This document shows positions 1 to 5,330 of a stretch of DNA of 5,330 bases, piece by piece. Origin of the DNA: an uncultured Bacteroidales bacterium (GTDB lineage: Bacteria > Bacteroidota > Bacteroidia > Bacteroidales > ML635J-15). A program made the position numbers and the translations under genes. The DNA lies in the NCBI GenBank assembly GCA_905233405.1, contig CAJOEG010000115.1, forward strand, positions 1-5,330, read 5' to 3'. The notes below the pieces were generated by a model that was given only the letters and a program-made list of their open reading frames with translations, was not told the DNA's origin and ran no database searches. Numbering within the stretch: the first letter of the stretch is position 1; every line of letters starts with the position of its first letter.

Positions 1-36
1 ATTTTTAAATTGTTAAATCATTGAATTGTTAATCAT
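1..36 (+). promoter_or_regulatory. AT-rich leader of the flavin oxidoreductase gene
   Basis: These 36 bases directly before the first ATG are strongly AT-rich and have no Shine-Dalgarno-like purine run, which is common in Bacteroidota leaders. An imperfect direct repeat is visible: ATTGTTAAATCA at 9-20 and ATTGTTAATCA at 25-35. No convincing -7 element (TAnnTTTG) is present, so the promoter, if it belongs to this gene, probably lies left of the window. The leader role is inferred from position and composition only. Confidence 0.35.
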
Positions 37-1308
37 ATGTCGAAACTTTTCACTCCTTACCAATTGGGACCCATTACTCTTCGTAACCGCTTCATTCGCT
101 CGGCGGCTTTCGAGAACATGGCACGCGACAACATGCCGACAAAAGAATTGATGGACTACCACGTTAGCGTAGCACGCGGTGGCGTCGGAATGACAACCGT
201 GGCTTACTGCGCTGTCGATATTACCGGCGTTTCGTTCAACGGACAGATATATGTGCGCGAGGAAAGCCTTCCTGCATTGCGCGAACTTACTGCCGCTATC
301 CACGCTGAAGGCGCAAAGGCCAGCATCCAGCTCGGTCACTGCGGAAATATGACTCACCGCTCAACCTGCCATTGCACGCCTGTAAGTGCGTCCAACGGCT
401 TCAACTTGTATTCGCCGACTTTCCACCGCCGTCTGAAGGTGGAGGAAATCAAACAATTGGTAAAGAACTTCGGCAAGGCTGTTGACTTCTGCCGCGAGGC
501 TGGATTCGACTGTGTTGAGATTCACGCAGGACATTCCTACCTTATTTCGCAATTCATTGGCAAGCGCACCAACCGTCGTCACGACGAGTACGGCGGTTCG
601 TTCGAAAACCGCGTGCGCTTCATGAACGAAATCCTTGACGAGGTAATGCTTCACGCCAAGGACGATATGGCAGTTGTGGTAAAGACCAACATGTGGGACG
701 ACTGCTGGCGAGGTGTAACCATCGAGGAAGGCATCAAGGTTGCTAAGGAAATCGCAAAACACAAGGTTCACGGCATAGTGTTGTCGGGCGGTACTGTAAG
801 CGCTTCGCCTATGACGATTCTTGGAGGTGCAATGCCGCTCAAGACTATGGCCCACTATATGCCGAAGTCGATGTGGTGGCTCAAGGCAGCACTGCATATT
901 CCGGGTGTAGGTCCGATAATGACACCTACATCGCCGTTCAAGGAATTGTATTTCATGGAGAAAGCCAAGATTTTCCAGAAGGAAATCAAGGATGTGCCGC
1001 TGATTTATGTCGGTGGTGTGCAGTCGGGTGCTAACTGTCAGAGAATCATGGATGAAGGCTTTGAGCTTTTCCAACTGGCACATGTGCTCATCAAGGATCC
1101 CGATTTTGTAAAGCATGTTGAGGAAAACATCAACTATCATGCAGGTTGCGGTCGTTCCAACTACTGCGTAGGCCGTATGTACACGCTTGATATGAAGTGC
1201 CACGAGTGCGTTATGCGTGATGGCGAGTCAATTCCAAAGAACTTGCAGAAGGAAATCACAAAACTCGAGGCAAAGGCAAAGAAGTCGATTAAAGAAAATA
1301 AGAAATAG
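37..1308 (+). CDS. Old Yellow Enzyme-family NADH:flavin oxidoreductase (ene-reductase)
   Basis: Predicted cytoplasmic FMN-dependent TIM-barrel enzyme that reduces an activated C=C bond, usually next to a carbonyl, using NAD(P)H. Visible family signatures are RNRF near residue 17, IQLGHCGN at 97-104, the substrate-binding HAGHSY at 163-168 (His163, His166, Tyr168), DEYGGSFENR at 183-192, and a phosphate-binding region YVGGVQSG at 324-331 followed by KDPDF. Near the end is a Cys-rich segment with Cys371, Cys377, Cys388 and Cys391. It resembles the Fe-S site of the dienoyl-CoA reductase branch, but Ser374 stands where that branch has its second Cys, and Ala348-His349 replaces the usual Gly-Arg near the FMN phosphate. 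At 423 residues it lacks the C-terminal FAD/NAD(P) domains of the roughly 670-residue 2,4-dienoyl-CoA reductases. The tail after residue 400 is Lys/Glu-rich. The ATG at 37 gives the full N-terminus. The gene is probably co-transcribed with the dehydrogenase 20 nt downstream. Family call is firm; substrate unknown. Confidence 0.93.
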   Translation: MSKLFTPYQLGPITLRNRFIRSAAFENMARDNMPTKELMDYHVSVARGGVGMTTVAYCAVDITGVSFNGQIYVREESLPALRELTAAIHAEGAKASIQLGHCGNMTHRSTCHCTPVSASNGFNLYSPTFHRRLKVEEIKQLVKNFGKAVDFCREAGFDCVEIHAGHSYLISQFIGKRTNRRHDEYGGSFENRVRFMNEILDEVMLHAKDDMAVVVKTNMWDDCWRGVTIEEGIKVAKEIAKHKVHGIVLSGGTVSASPMTILGGAMPLKTMAHYMPKSMWWLKAALHIPGVGPIMTPTSPFKELYFMEKAKIFQKEIKDVPLIYVGGVQSGANCQRIMDEGFELFQLAHVLIKDPDFVKHVEENINYHAGCGRSNYCVGRMYTLDMKCHECVMRDGESIPKNLQKEITKLEAKAKKSIKENKK

Positions 1309-1310
1309 AT

Positions 1311-1316
1311 AGGAGG
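1311..1316 (+). promoter_or_regulatory. Shine-Dalgarno sequence AGGAGG of the dehydrogenase gene
   Basis: A perfect AGGAGG begins two bases after the TAG of the upstream gene and ends 12 nt before the ATG at 1329. The spacing is a little long but supports that ATG as the start. No other ATG lies in frame between the upstream stop and 1329. Such strong sites are unusual in Bacteroidota, where most genes start without one. Confidence 0.6.
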
Positions 1317-1328
1317 AAAAGCGGAATC

Positions 1329-2156
1329 ATGCTCTCTCTCGTAACAGGTGCAAGTTCAGGAATAGGATTGCAATATGCAACGCAGTTGGCTCGCGACTAC
1401 CATACCGACCTTCTGCTGGTAAGCAATCAGGAAAAGGAGTTGCAGGAGGTTGCCGACAATCTGGCAAAGGAATACGGCGTAAAGACAATCGCACATTATG
1501 CCGACCTTAGTCAGACCGATGCAGCCGAAAATCTTTTCAAATACTGCCAGGACAACAACTTGGTGGTTGACATTCTGATAAACGATGCTGGCGTTTTCTT
1601 CTTCAACCAGTACTGCGAAACCAATATGAAGCGCATCGAGCTGATGCTCAACCTGCATGTGATGACGGTCGCAAAAATGTGCCGTCTGTTTGGTGAAGCA
1701 ATGATTAACAGACAGTTGACCGAGGAGGAGAAGGCTCAGAAGATTTGTGGCAAAAGGCGCAAGAAAGGTTATATCCTTAATATGTCGTCAATGTCGGCGT
1801 GGATGGCTATGCCTGGCATACAGACCTACAATTCCACAAAGGCGTTCATATACAATTTTACAAAATCAATCTGGTACGAGCTTAAGCCTCATGATGTTAA
1901 CATAATTGCCATGGCTCCTGGTGCTGTCGATACAGCATTGTTCGGACTTGCTCCGCGTTTGCGCAAGCTGGCAGTACATTTGACGGTAAGCATCACGCCC
2001 GAAAAGTTGGTTAAGAAGGCTTTGCGCAAGATGTTCCGTGGCAAGAAGGCTTCGACTCCGGGCTTTATCAACTGGCTAGCAACTCCATTGCTGAAGCATA
2101 CTCCCGACTGGATGCTCTTCGTAACTATGAAACATATAGGGAAGTATCAGAAATAG
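1329..2156 (+). CDS. Classical short-chain dehydrogenase/reductase (SDR), NAD(P)-dependent
   Basis: Predicted cytoplasmic oxidoreductase of 275 residues that interconverts an alcohol and a ketone or aldehyde. The Rossmann nucleotide motif TGASSGIG is at residues 6-13, INDAG (for the usual NNAG) at 84-88, the helix Asn at Asn108, the catalytic Ser probably Ser154 in NMSSMS, and YNSTK at 167-171 supplies Tyr167 and Lys171. PGAVDT at 197-202 closes the cofactor site, so the catalytic tetrad is complete. The position after beta-2, often Arg in NADP-dependent relatives (as in VxR), reads VSN at 31-33, so cofactor preference is open. A charged stretch of about 15 extra residues lies around 130-146, just before the strand carrying the catalytic Ser. 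The C-terminal part resembles the 17-beta/11-beta-hydroxysteroid dehydrogenase-like SDR branch in general pattern, which does not prove a steroid substrate. Start chosen by the AGGAGG upstream. Likely second gene of an operon with the flavin oxidoreductase. Confidence 0.92.
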   Translation: MLSLVTGASSGIGLQYATQLARDYHTDLLLVSNQEKELQEVADNLAKEYGVKTIAHYADLSQTDAAENLFKYCQDNNLVVDILINDAGVFFFNQYCETNMKRIELMLNLHVMTVAKMCRLFGEAMINRQLTEEEKAQKICGKRRKKGYILNMSSMSAWMAMPGIQTYNSTKAFIYNFTKSIWYELKPHDVNIIAMAPGAVDTALFGLAPRLRKLAVHLTVSITPEKLVKKALRKMFRGKKASTPGFINWLATPLLKHTPDWMLFVTMKHIGKYQK

Positions 2157-2164
2157 TCCAATAG

Positions 2165-2196
2165 AAAAAACACCTATTTGACACTTGATGTCAAAT
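2165..2196 (-). terminator. Probable intrinsic terminator of the rhamnosidase gene, perhaps bidirectional
   Basis: A perfect inverted repeat, ATTTGACA at 2176-2183 and TGTCAAAT at 2189-2196 with a 5-nt loop, covers the last codons of the rhamnosidase gene and part of its stop. Read on the - strand it is followed, after 5 nt, by six T (2170 to 2165). Read on the + strand, TTTT follows at 2201-2204, so it could also stop transcripts from the dehydrogenase. The stem has only two G-C pairs, so it is weak. The position between convergent genes supports the call. Confidence 0.45.
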
Positions 2197-4888
2197 GATG
2201 TTTTCCACTGCCTAGGTTCTGCTTTTCATAACCGCTGGATGTCGGAAGCCAAACTTCGGCACTCGTGTTTGCTGGTATGGCAATGTCCCATTCAAACTGA
2301 TTTCCACTGACTTTCCAATTGCTTTCGATTAGTCCCGAAACTGATTTATAGGAGCAGTTTACATATTCCAACCATTTGATTGGATATGGCTTCAGTTGGA
2401 TTTTGCTATATCCCGGCTCCAAAGCGCGGATGCCTCCGAGATATTCGTATTCCCAAAGTATAAGGTCGCCCAGAAGCATTACATGGTTGCCAGAATTCAT
2501 TGATGGGTCGGCTGTGTTGCCGTTCCAAAGTTCCCAGATTGTGGTGGCTCCGTTTCGATACATATAGCCCCAGCTTGGATAGCTGTCGATGGTAGCCAGA
2601 CGCAATGCCAAGTCGCCACGACCTCGTTCGGTAAGGGTACGCATAAGTTGCTGTATGCCAACTACACCAGTTGAAACATGTCCATCAAAATCCTTTTCGG
2701 TCTTGTCGATGATATTGGCGAAAACTTTGTCCTCCATATCGGATGGTACCATTCCGAACCATAGAGGCAGTATGTTGGCAGTTACGGTGTTGTTGCTGTA
2801 TCGACCAGTTTCCTTGTTCAGGTATTTTTCGTTGTAAGAGGCGGTTGTTGCTGCAATCTCATTGTTGAAATATGCAACATCCTCTTGTATTCCAAGCAAC
2901 TCGGCGAATTTTGCCATTTTGCCAGCAAGGTAGCAGTAGAAAGGTGTTGATATTACGGCTGCCGATGTAATGCGGCTTGTGTCTTTCGAATGTATCATTT
3001 CGGGCGATTCTGGTGGCATGCACCAGTCGCCGTAGCAGTCGCGGGTGATTATGCCATCTTCCGAATAGCTTTCTTTCATGTGGACTATCCAGCGTTTCAT
3101 TGCAGCATAGTGCTGGCGTATTGGTTCGCTGTCGCCAAAGCGCGTGTAAACCATATCGGCTGCCGTGATGAATGCTCCGGGCCAAGTCATGTTGTCGGTA
3201 TATCTGCGCCAGTAGGCAGGTGCCACATCCGATATTGACCCGCTAGGCCATTGGGAATCGTCGAGGTCACTGAGCCATTTTGAGTATAGTTCGTGATTTC
3301 CAAATATGTACGATTCTCCGTAGCATCCTGTTGTGCGGTCGCCTGTCCAGCCCATGCGCTCGTCGCGTTGCGGACAGTCGGTTGGCATACTACGGTAATT
3401 TCCTCTAATTCCCCAGTATGCGTTGCGATAAACCGCATTTATAATTTCGTCGGATGTCTCGAATGAACCCGTAGTTGGCATTGCGTCGTAGAAAACAAGT
3501 CCTTCAAAGTCGTCAGCCACAGGCTTTTCGCGCAGACCTTTCACTTCTACATAGCGGAATCCATGGTAGGTAAACATTGGATGCCACTGCGCATCGCTGC
3601 CGCTCATGATATAATGGTCGGTAGCTTCTGCACTGCGTAGGTTGTCGATGTATATAAGGCTGTCGGGAGTTAGAGTTTCTGCAAAACGCAAGGTGATGGT
3701 ATCTCCTGCCTTCTGGTTGTGCATTTTTATGTCGAGCACTCCAACCATATTCTGCCCCATATCAACTATCCAGCAGTCGTTCTTTTTGAATATCGCCATC
3801 GGACGAATCTTGTCCTGCACCATGATGTTAGGATTGGGCTGTGCAACGAGTTCACCTTTGGGCGCCTCTACAAGTTCTACAGGCAGCCAGTTGCTGTCGT
3901 CGTATCCGATTTTTGTCCATTCACCAAGCTCCTTGTTGGCATCGTAAGTTTCTCCGTCAAACTCGTTTGCAGTACGGATAGGGCCTTTGTTGGTTATTTT
4001 CCAGCTTTCGTCGCTACATATCGTTGCAGATGTGCCGTCTTTGTAGGTAACTTCGAGTTGCAGAAGGAGTTGTGGCAATCCATAGTGAATAGCATGTTTT
4101 ATTCCGCCCCATTCGAGATAGAGCGAGTCGTAGCGGATTGTCGTGTAGCGGCCTCCTTCAAGTGTGACACCAATAGCATTATCGCCTTTGTCGAGTAGGG
4201 CGGTTACATCGTAAGCATTGAAATACACACGTTTAGTGTAGTCGGAAATTGCAGGTTTCAGCAGTTCTTCGGCGGCGACTTCGGTTCCGTTGATATATGC
4301 GCTGTATTGTCCCAGTCCGCTGATGTATAGGCGTGCTTTGCTTATGTCGTTGTTCAAGTTGAAAGTTTTGCGAAGATAGCGTGCCGTAATACGAGTTTTG
4401 TCATACAGGATATCATCATCGAATTCGTGTCCAATCCATTTCGCTTGCCAGTCGTCTTGATTCAGCAGGCTTATCTCGAATGATTTTACGGAACTCTCCA
4501 GACTAACTTCTTTTCCCTTTTCTCCGTATGTCACAGTGGTATATACTTTCCAGTATGCCTTATCGCGACTTTTCAGTTCCCGACCTTGGTATGCAATGTA
4601 GAGCATCTGGCTTGATTCGACGACATCCGAATCCCACAGGTCTCCGATTCCTTTCTTGGCATTTTGTTCGGTGGTGGATACAACTATGCGGTAGTTGACT
4701 TGCTTTACATTGTCGTACTGGCTTTCGTACTGCCAGCTGAAACGTGGTTGGTTTGTTGCTAAGGCACGACTGCCGTCCTGTTGTTCGACGGTAAGGTTGC
4801 ATATTTCAATTTTGGTTCCGCAAGCGGTAAGCATTGCCGAGATGATTGCAACAAACAAAAGGGAGAATAACAATGAATGGTTCTTCAT
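2174..4888 (-). CDS. Alpha-L-rhamnosidase, glycoside hydrolase family 78, lipoprotein
   Basis: Predicted exo-hydrolase (EC 3.2.1.40) removing terminal alpha-L-rhamnose from plant polysaccharides such as rhamnogalacturonan or from rhamnosylated plant compounds, by the inverting mechanism of GH78. The N-terminus is a lipoprotein signal: Lys2, a hydrophobic stretch at 6-20 and the lipobox LTAC ending at Cys23. The order looks like an N-terminal beta-sandwich (about 29-145), a Bac_rhamnosid_N-type domain (about 150-345, with YLRKTFNL and YINGTEV), a concanavalin-like domain (about 355-465), the (alpha/alpha)6 catalytic barrel (about 473-815), and a C-terminal beta-sandwich starting near ALEPGYSKI. 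The signature DCPQRDERMGWTGD at 504-517 contains Glu510, the presumed general acid; GATTIWELW at 780-788 contains Glu786, the presumed general base. At 904 residues it is full length and intact. The residues after Cys23 (GTKIE) lack the acidic cluster of surface-export signals, so a periplasm-facing anchor is somewhat more likely. It lies 105 nt downstream of an AraC-family gene on the same strand. The exact substrate linkage is not readable. Confidence 0.95.
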   Translation of the reverse strand: MKNHSLLFSLLFVAIISAMLTACGTKIEICNLTVEQQDGSRALATNQPRFSWQYESQYDNVKQVNYRIVVSTTEQNAKKGIGDLWDSDVVESSQMLYIAYQGRELKSRDKAYWKVYTTVTYGEKGKEVSLESSVKSFEISLLNQDDWQAKWIGHEFDDDILYDKTRITARYLRKTFNLNNDISKARLYISGLGQYSAYINGTEVAAEELLKPAISDYTKRVYFNAYDVTALLDKGDNAIGVTLEGGRYTTIRYDSLYLEWGGIKHAIHYGLPQLLLQLEVTYKDGTSATICSDESWKITNKGPIRTANEFDGETYDANKELGEWTKIGYDDSNWLPVELVEAPKGELVAQPNPNIMVQDKIRPMAIFKKNDCWIVDMGQNMVGVLDIKMHNQKAGDTITLRFAETLTPDSLIYIDNLRSAEATDHYIMSGSDAQWHPMFTYHGFRYVEVKGLREKPVADDFEGLVFYDAMPTTGSFETSDEIINAVYRNAYWGIRGNYRSMPTDCPQRDERMGWTGDRTTGCYGESYIFGNHELYSKWLSDLDDSQWPSGSISDVAPAYWRRYTDNMTWPGAFITAADMVYTRFGDSEPIRQHYAAMKRWIVHMKESYSEDGIITRDCYGDWCMPPESPEMIHSKDTSRITSAAVISTPFYCYLAGKMAKFAELLGIQEDVAYFNNEIAATTASYNEKYLNKETGRYSNNTVTANILPLWFGMVPSDMEDKVFANIIDKTEKDFDGHVSTGVVGIQQLMRTLTERGRGDLALRLATIDSYPSWGYMYRNGATTIWELWNGNTADPSMNSGNHVMLLGDLILWEYEYLGGIRALEPGYSKIQLKPYPIKWLEYVNCSYKSVSGLIESNWKVSGNQFEWDIAIPANTSAEVWLPTSSGYEKQNLGSGKHHLTSSVK

Positions 4889-4890
4889 GG

Positions 4891-4924
4891 TATGAATTTA
4901 TTGAATTTTATTGAATTTTATTGA
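4891..4924. repeat. 10-bp tandem repeat in the rhamnosidase leader
   Basis: TTGAATTTTA occurs twice exactly at 4901-4910 and 4911-4920, is preceded by a degenerate copy TATGAATTTA at 4891-4900, and starts a fourth time as TTGA at 4921. It fills nearly all the space between the rhamnosidase start codon and the promoter-like element. On the transcript it reads as an A-rich, weakly structured leader. There is no Shine-Dalgarno sequence, so this stretch may favour ribosome access as other A-rich Bacteroidota leaders do; that role is inference. Confidence 0.7.
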
Positions 4925-4982
4925 TGCGAAGATAAGAAATAATTAATTAACTGATGTTTTGTCAATGACGATTTATGCGAAG
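4920..4982. repeat. Pair of 12-bp direct repeats, candidate regulator sites
   Basis: ATTGATGCGAAG at 4920-4931 and ATTTATGCGAAG at 4971-4982 match at 11 of 12 positions and start 51 bp apart, near five helical turns. Both lie in the 105-nt gap between the AraC-family gene and the rhamnosidase gene. The arrangement fits paired half-sites for an AraC-type protein. The copy at 4920 overlaps the promoter-like element, so an alternative is that both are promoter elements. The repeats are seen directly; the function is inferred. Confidence 0.4.
4927..4934 (-). promoter_or_regulatory. Candidate Bacteroidota -7 promoter element for the rhamnosidase gene
   Basis: On the - strand this reads TATCTTCG, one mismatch from the Bacteroidota -7 consensus TAnnTTTG, and is followed by CA. 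Transcription would start near 4920, leaving a leader of roughly 30 nt before the start codon. No TTTG is found at the expected -33 distance; the nearest candidate, TTGACA at 4965-4960 on the - strand, is 25 nt away, which is too far. A promoter without a good -33 element could depend on an activator such as the neighbouring AraC protein. Confidence 0.35.
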
Positions 4983-4993
4983 TAAATGAATAT

Positions 4994-5330
4994 TTATTTC
5001 CCCATCTCCCTATATTTCATCGGAGAAACCTTTACCTCCTGCTTGAAATAGCGGCAGAAAAACGAATCGTTTGGGAAATTCAAGGCTTCGGCAATCTGCT
5101 GTATGCTCATATCGGTAGAATTAAGCAGAACTTTTGCCTCCACAATCACCCTTTCCTTTATAAGTTGTATCGGCGTTTTTCCCGATGCCAGATTAATCAT
5201 CTTGGAGAAATATTTGGGCGAAACACAGCAACGGTCGGCATAAAATGACACCATCCGTTCCTTGCTTCCATACACTTGTAAGTCATCCATAAACTGCAGG
5301 TACAGTTCATTTTCACGGCTTCCTTCGTAC
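4994..5330 (-). CDS. AraC-family transcriptional regulator, C-terminal DNA-binding part (cut by the window edge)
   Basis: The reading frame stays open to the right edge, so only the last 111 codons are seen; the Met at 5290 is internal, because the frame continues upstream as coding sequence ending in LQFMDDL. The visible part is a typical two-helix-turn-helix AraC/XylS domain: the first unit includes FYADRCCVSPKYFSKMI, the linker has SGKTPIQLIKERVI and EAKVLL, and the second unit has SIQQIAEALNFPNDSFFCRYFK followed by VSPMKYRE. The sensor domain, which would tell the signal, lies outside the window. The protein is expected to bind DNA in the cytoplasm, usually as an activator in this family. 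It precedes the rhamnosidase on the same strand with a 105-nt gap holding repeats and a promoter-like element, so it may regulate that gene. A direct regulatory link is inference. Confidence 0.93.
   Translation of the reverse strand, partial: YEGSRENELYLQFMDDLQVYGSKERMVSFYADRCCVSPKYFSKMINLASGKTPIQLIKERVIVEAKVLLNSTDMSIQQIAEALNFPNDSFFCRYFKQEVKVSPMKYREMGK

Noticed and set aside
361..1203. A 280-codon open frame on the - strand opposite the flavin oxidoreductase gene
   Set aside because: Its translation is rich in His, Cys and Arg and shows no domain pattern, while the + strand frame carries all conserved motifs of a known family. Long antisense frames arise from codon bias.
37..1308. Assignment as 2,4-dienoyl-CoA reductase (FadH) or as BaiCD/BaiH
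   Set aside because: Those proteins carry additional C-terminal FAD and NAD(P)-binding domains and a four-Cys cluster motif; this protein ends after the barrel and Cys segment and lacks one of the motif Cys.
3719..4198. A 159-codon open frame on the + strand inside the rhamnosidase gene
   Set aside because: It lies fully within the conserved rhamnosidase coding sequence on the other strand, has a low-complexity aromatic/Cys-rich translation and no start signal.
4943..4950. Palindrome TTAATTAA in the gap before the rhamnosidase gene
   Set aside because: An 8-bp AT-only palindrome is expected by chance in such an AT-rich gap and has no supporting second copy.
4960..4965. Exact TTGACA on the - strand as a sigma70-type -35 box, with TATTTCTT 18 nt away
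   Set aside because: The Bacteroidota housekeeping sigma factor uses a different consensus (TTTG / TAnnTTTG), and the matching -10-like sequence is poor. Left as chance in an AT-rich gap.
1..5330. Search for CRISPR arrays, tRNA/rRNA genes, insertion sequences, toxin-antitoxin or defence genes
   Set aside because: No spaced repeats, cloverleaf-like segments, transposase motifs or terminal inverted repeats were seen; the window is almost fully accounted for by four metabolic or regulatory genes.

Overview
The window looks like chromosomal DNA of a Bacteroidota bacterium, most likely a gut or rumen Bacteroidales of the Prevotella/Bacteroides type. This rests on an AraC-type C-terminal domain typical of that phylum, a lipoprotein GH78 rhamnosidase, short AT-rich leaders mostly without Shine-Dalgarno sequences, and a TATCTTCG element resembling the phylum's -7 promoter motif (TAnnTTTG). 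The species cannot be fixed from the sequence alone.

Layout: two transcription units converge. On the + strand, an Old Yellow Enzyme-family flavin oxidoreductase (37-1308) and a classical short-chain dehydrogenase (1329-2156) are 20 nt apart, and an AGGAGG lies in the gap; they look like an operon. On the - strand, reading from the right edge, the C-terminal part of an AraC-family regulator (4994-5330, cut by the window) is followed after 105 nt by a complete 904-residue lipoprotein alpha-L-rhamnosidase (4888-2174). The stop codons of the two units are only 17 nt apart. A perfect 8-bp inverted repeat at the end of the rhamnosidase gene, next to six A/T pairs, is the best terminator candidate there.

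How the genes may work together: the + strand pair would reduce an activated C=C bond and interconvert an alcohol and a carbonyl, a combination known from steroid/bile-acid and other enone metabolism; the substrate is not shown by the sequence. The rhamnosidase would remove terminal alpha-L-rhamnose from plant glycans or glycosides in the cell envelope, possibly under the adjacent AraC regulator. The 105-nt gap between them carries a near-identical 12-bp direct repeat, a promoter-like element and a 10-bp tandem repeat, and is the most structured non-coding stretch here.

No RNA gene, CRISPR array, insertion sequence, phage gene or defence system was seen. I found no clearly new system. The points most worth following are the altered cysteine motif of the flavoenzyme, the substrate of the flavoenzyme/dehydrogenase pair, and the repeats ahead of the rhamnosidase.
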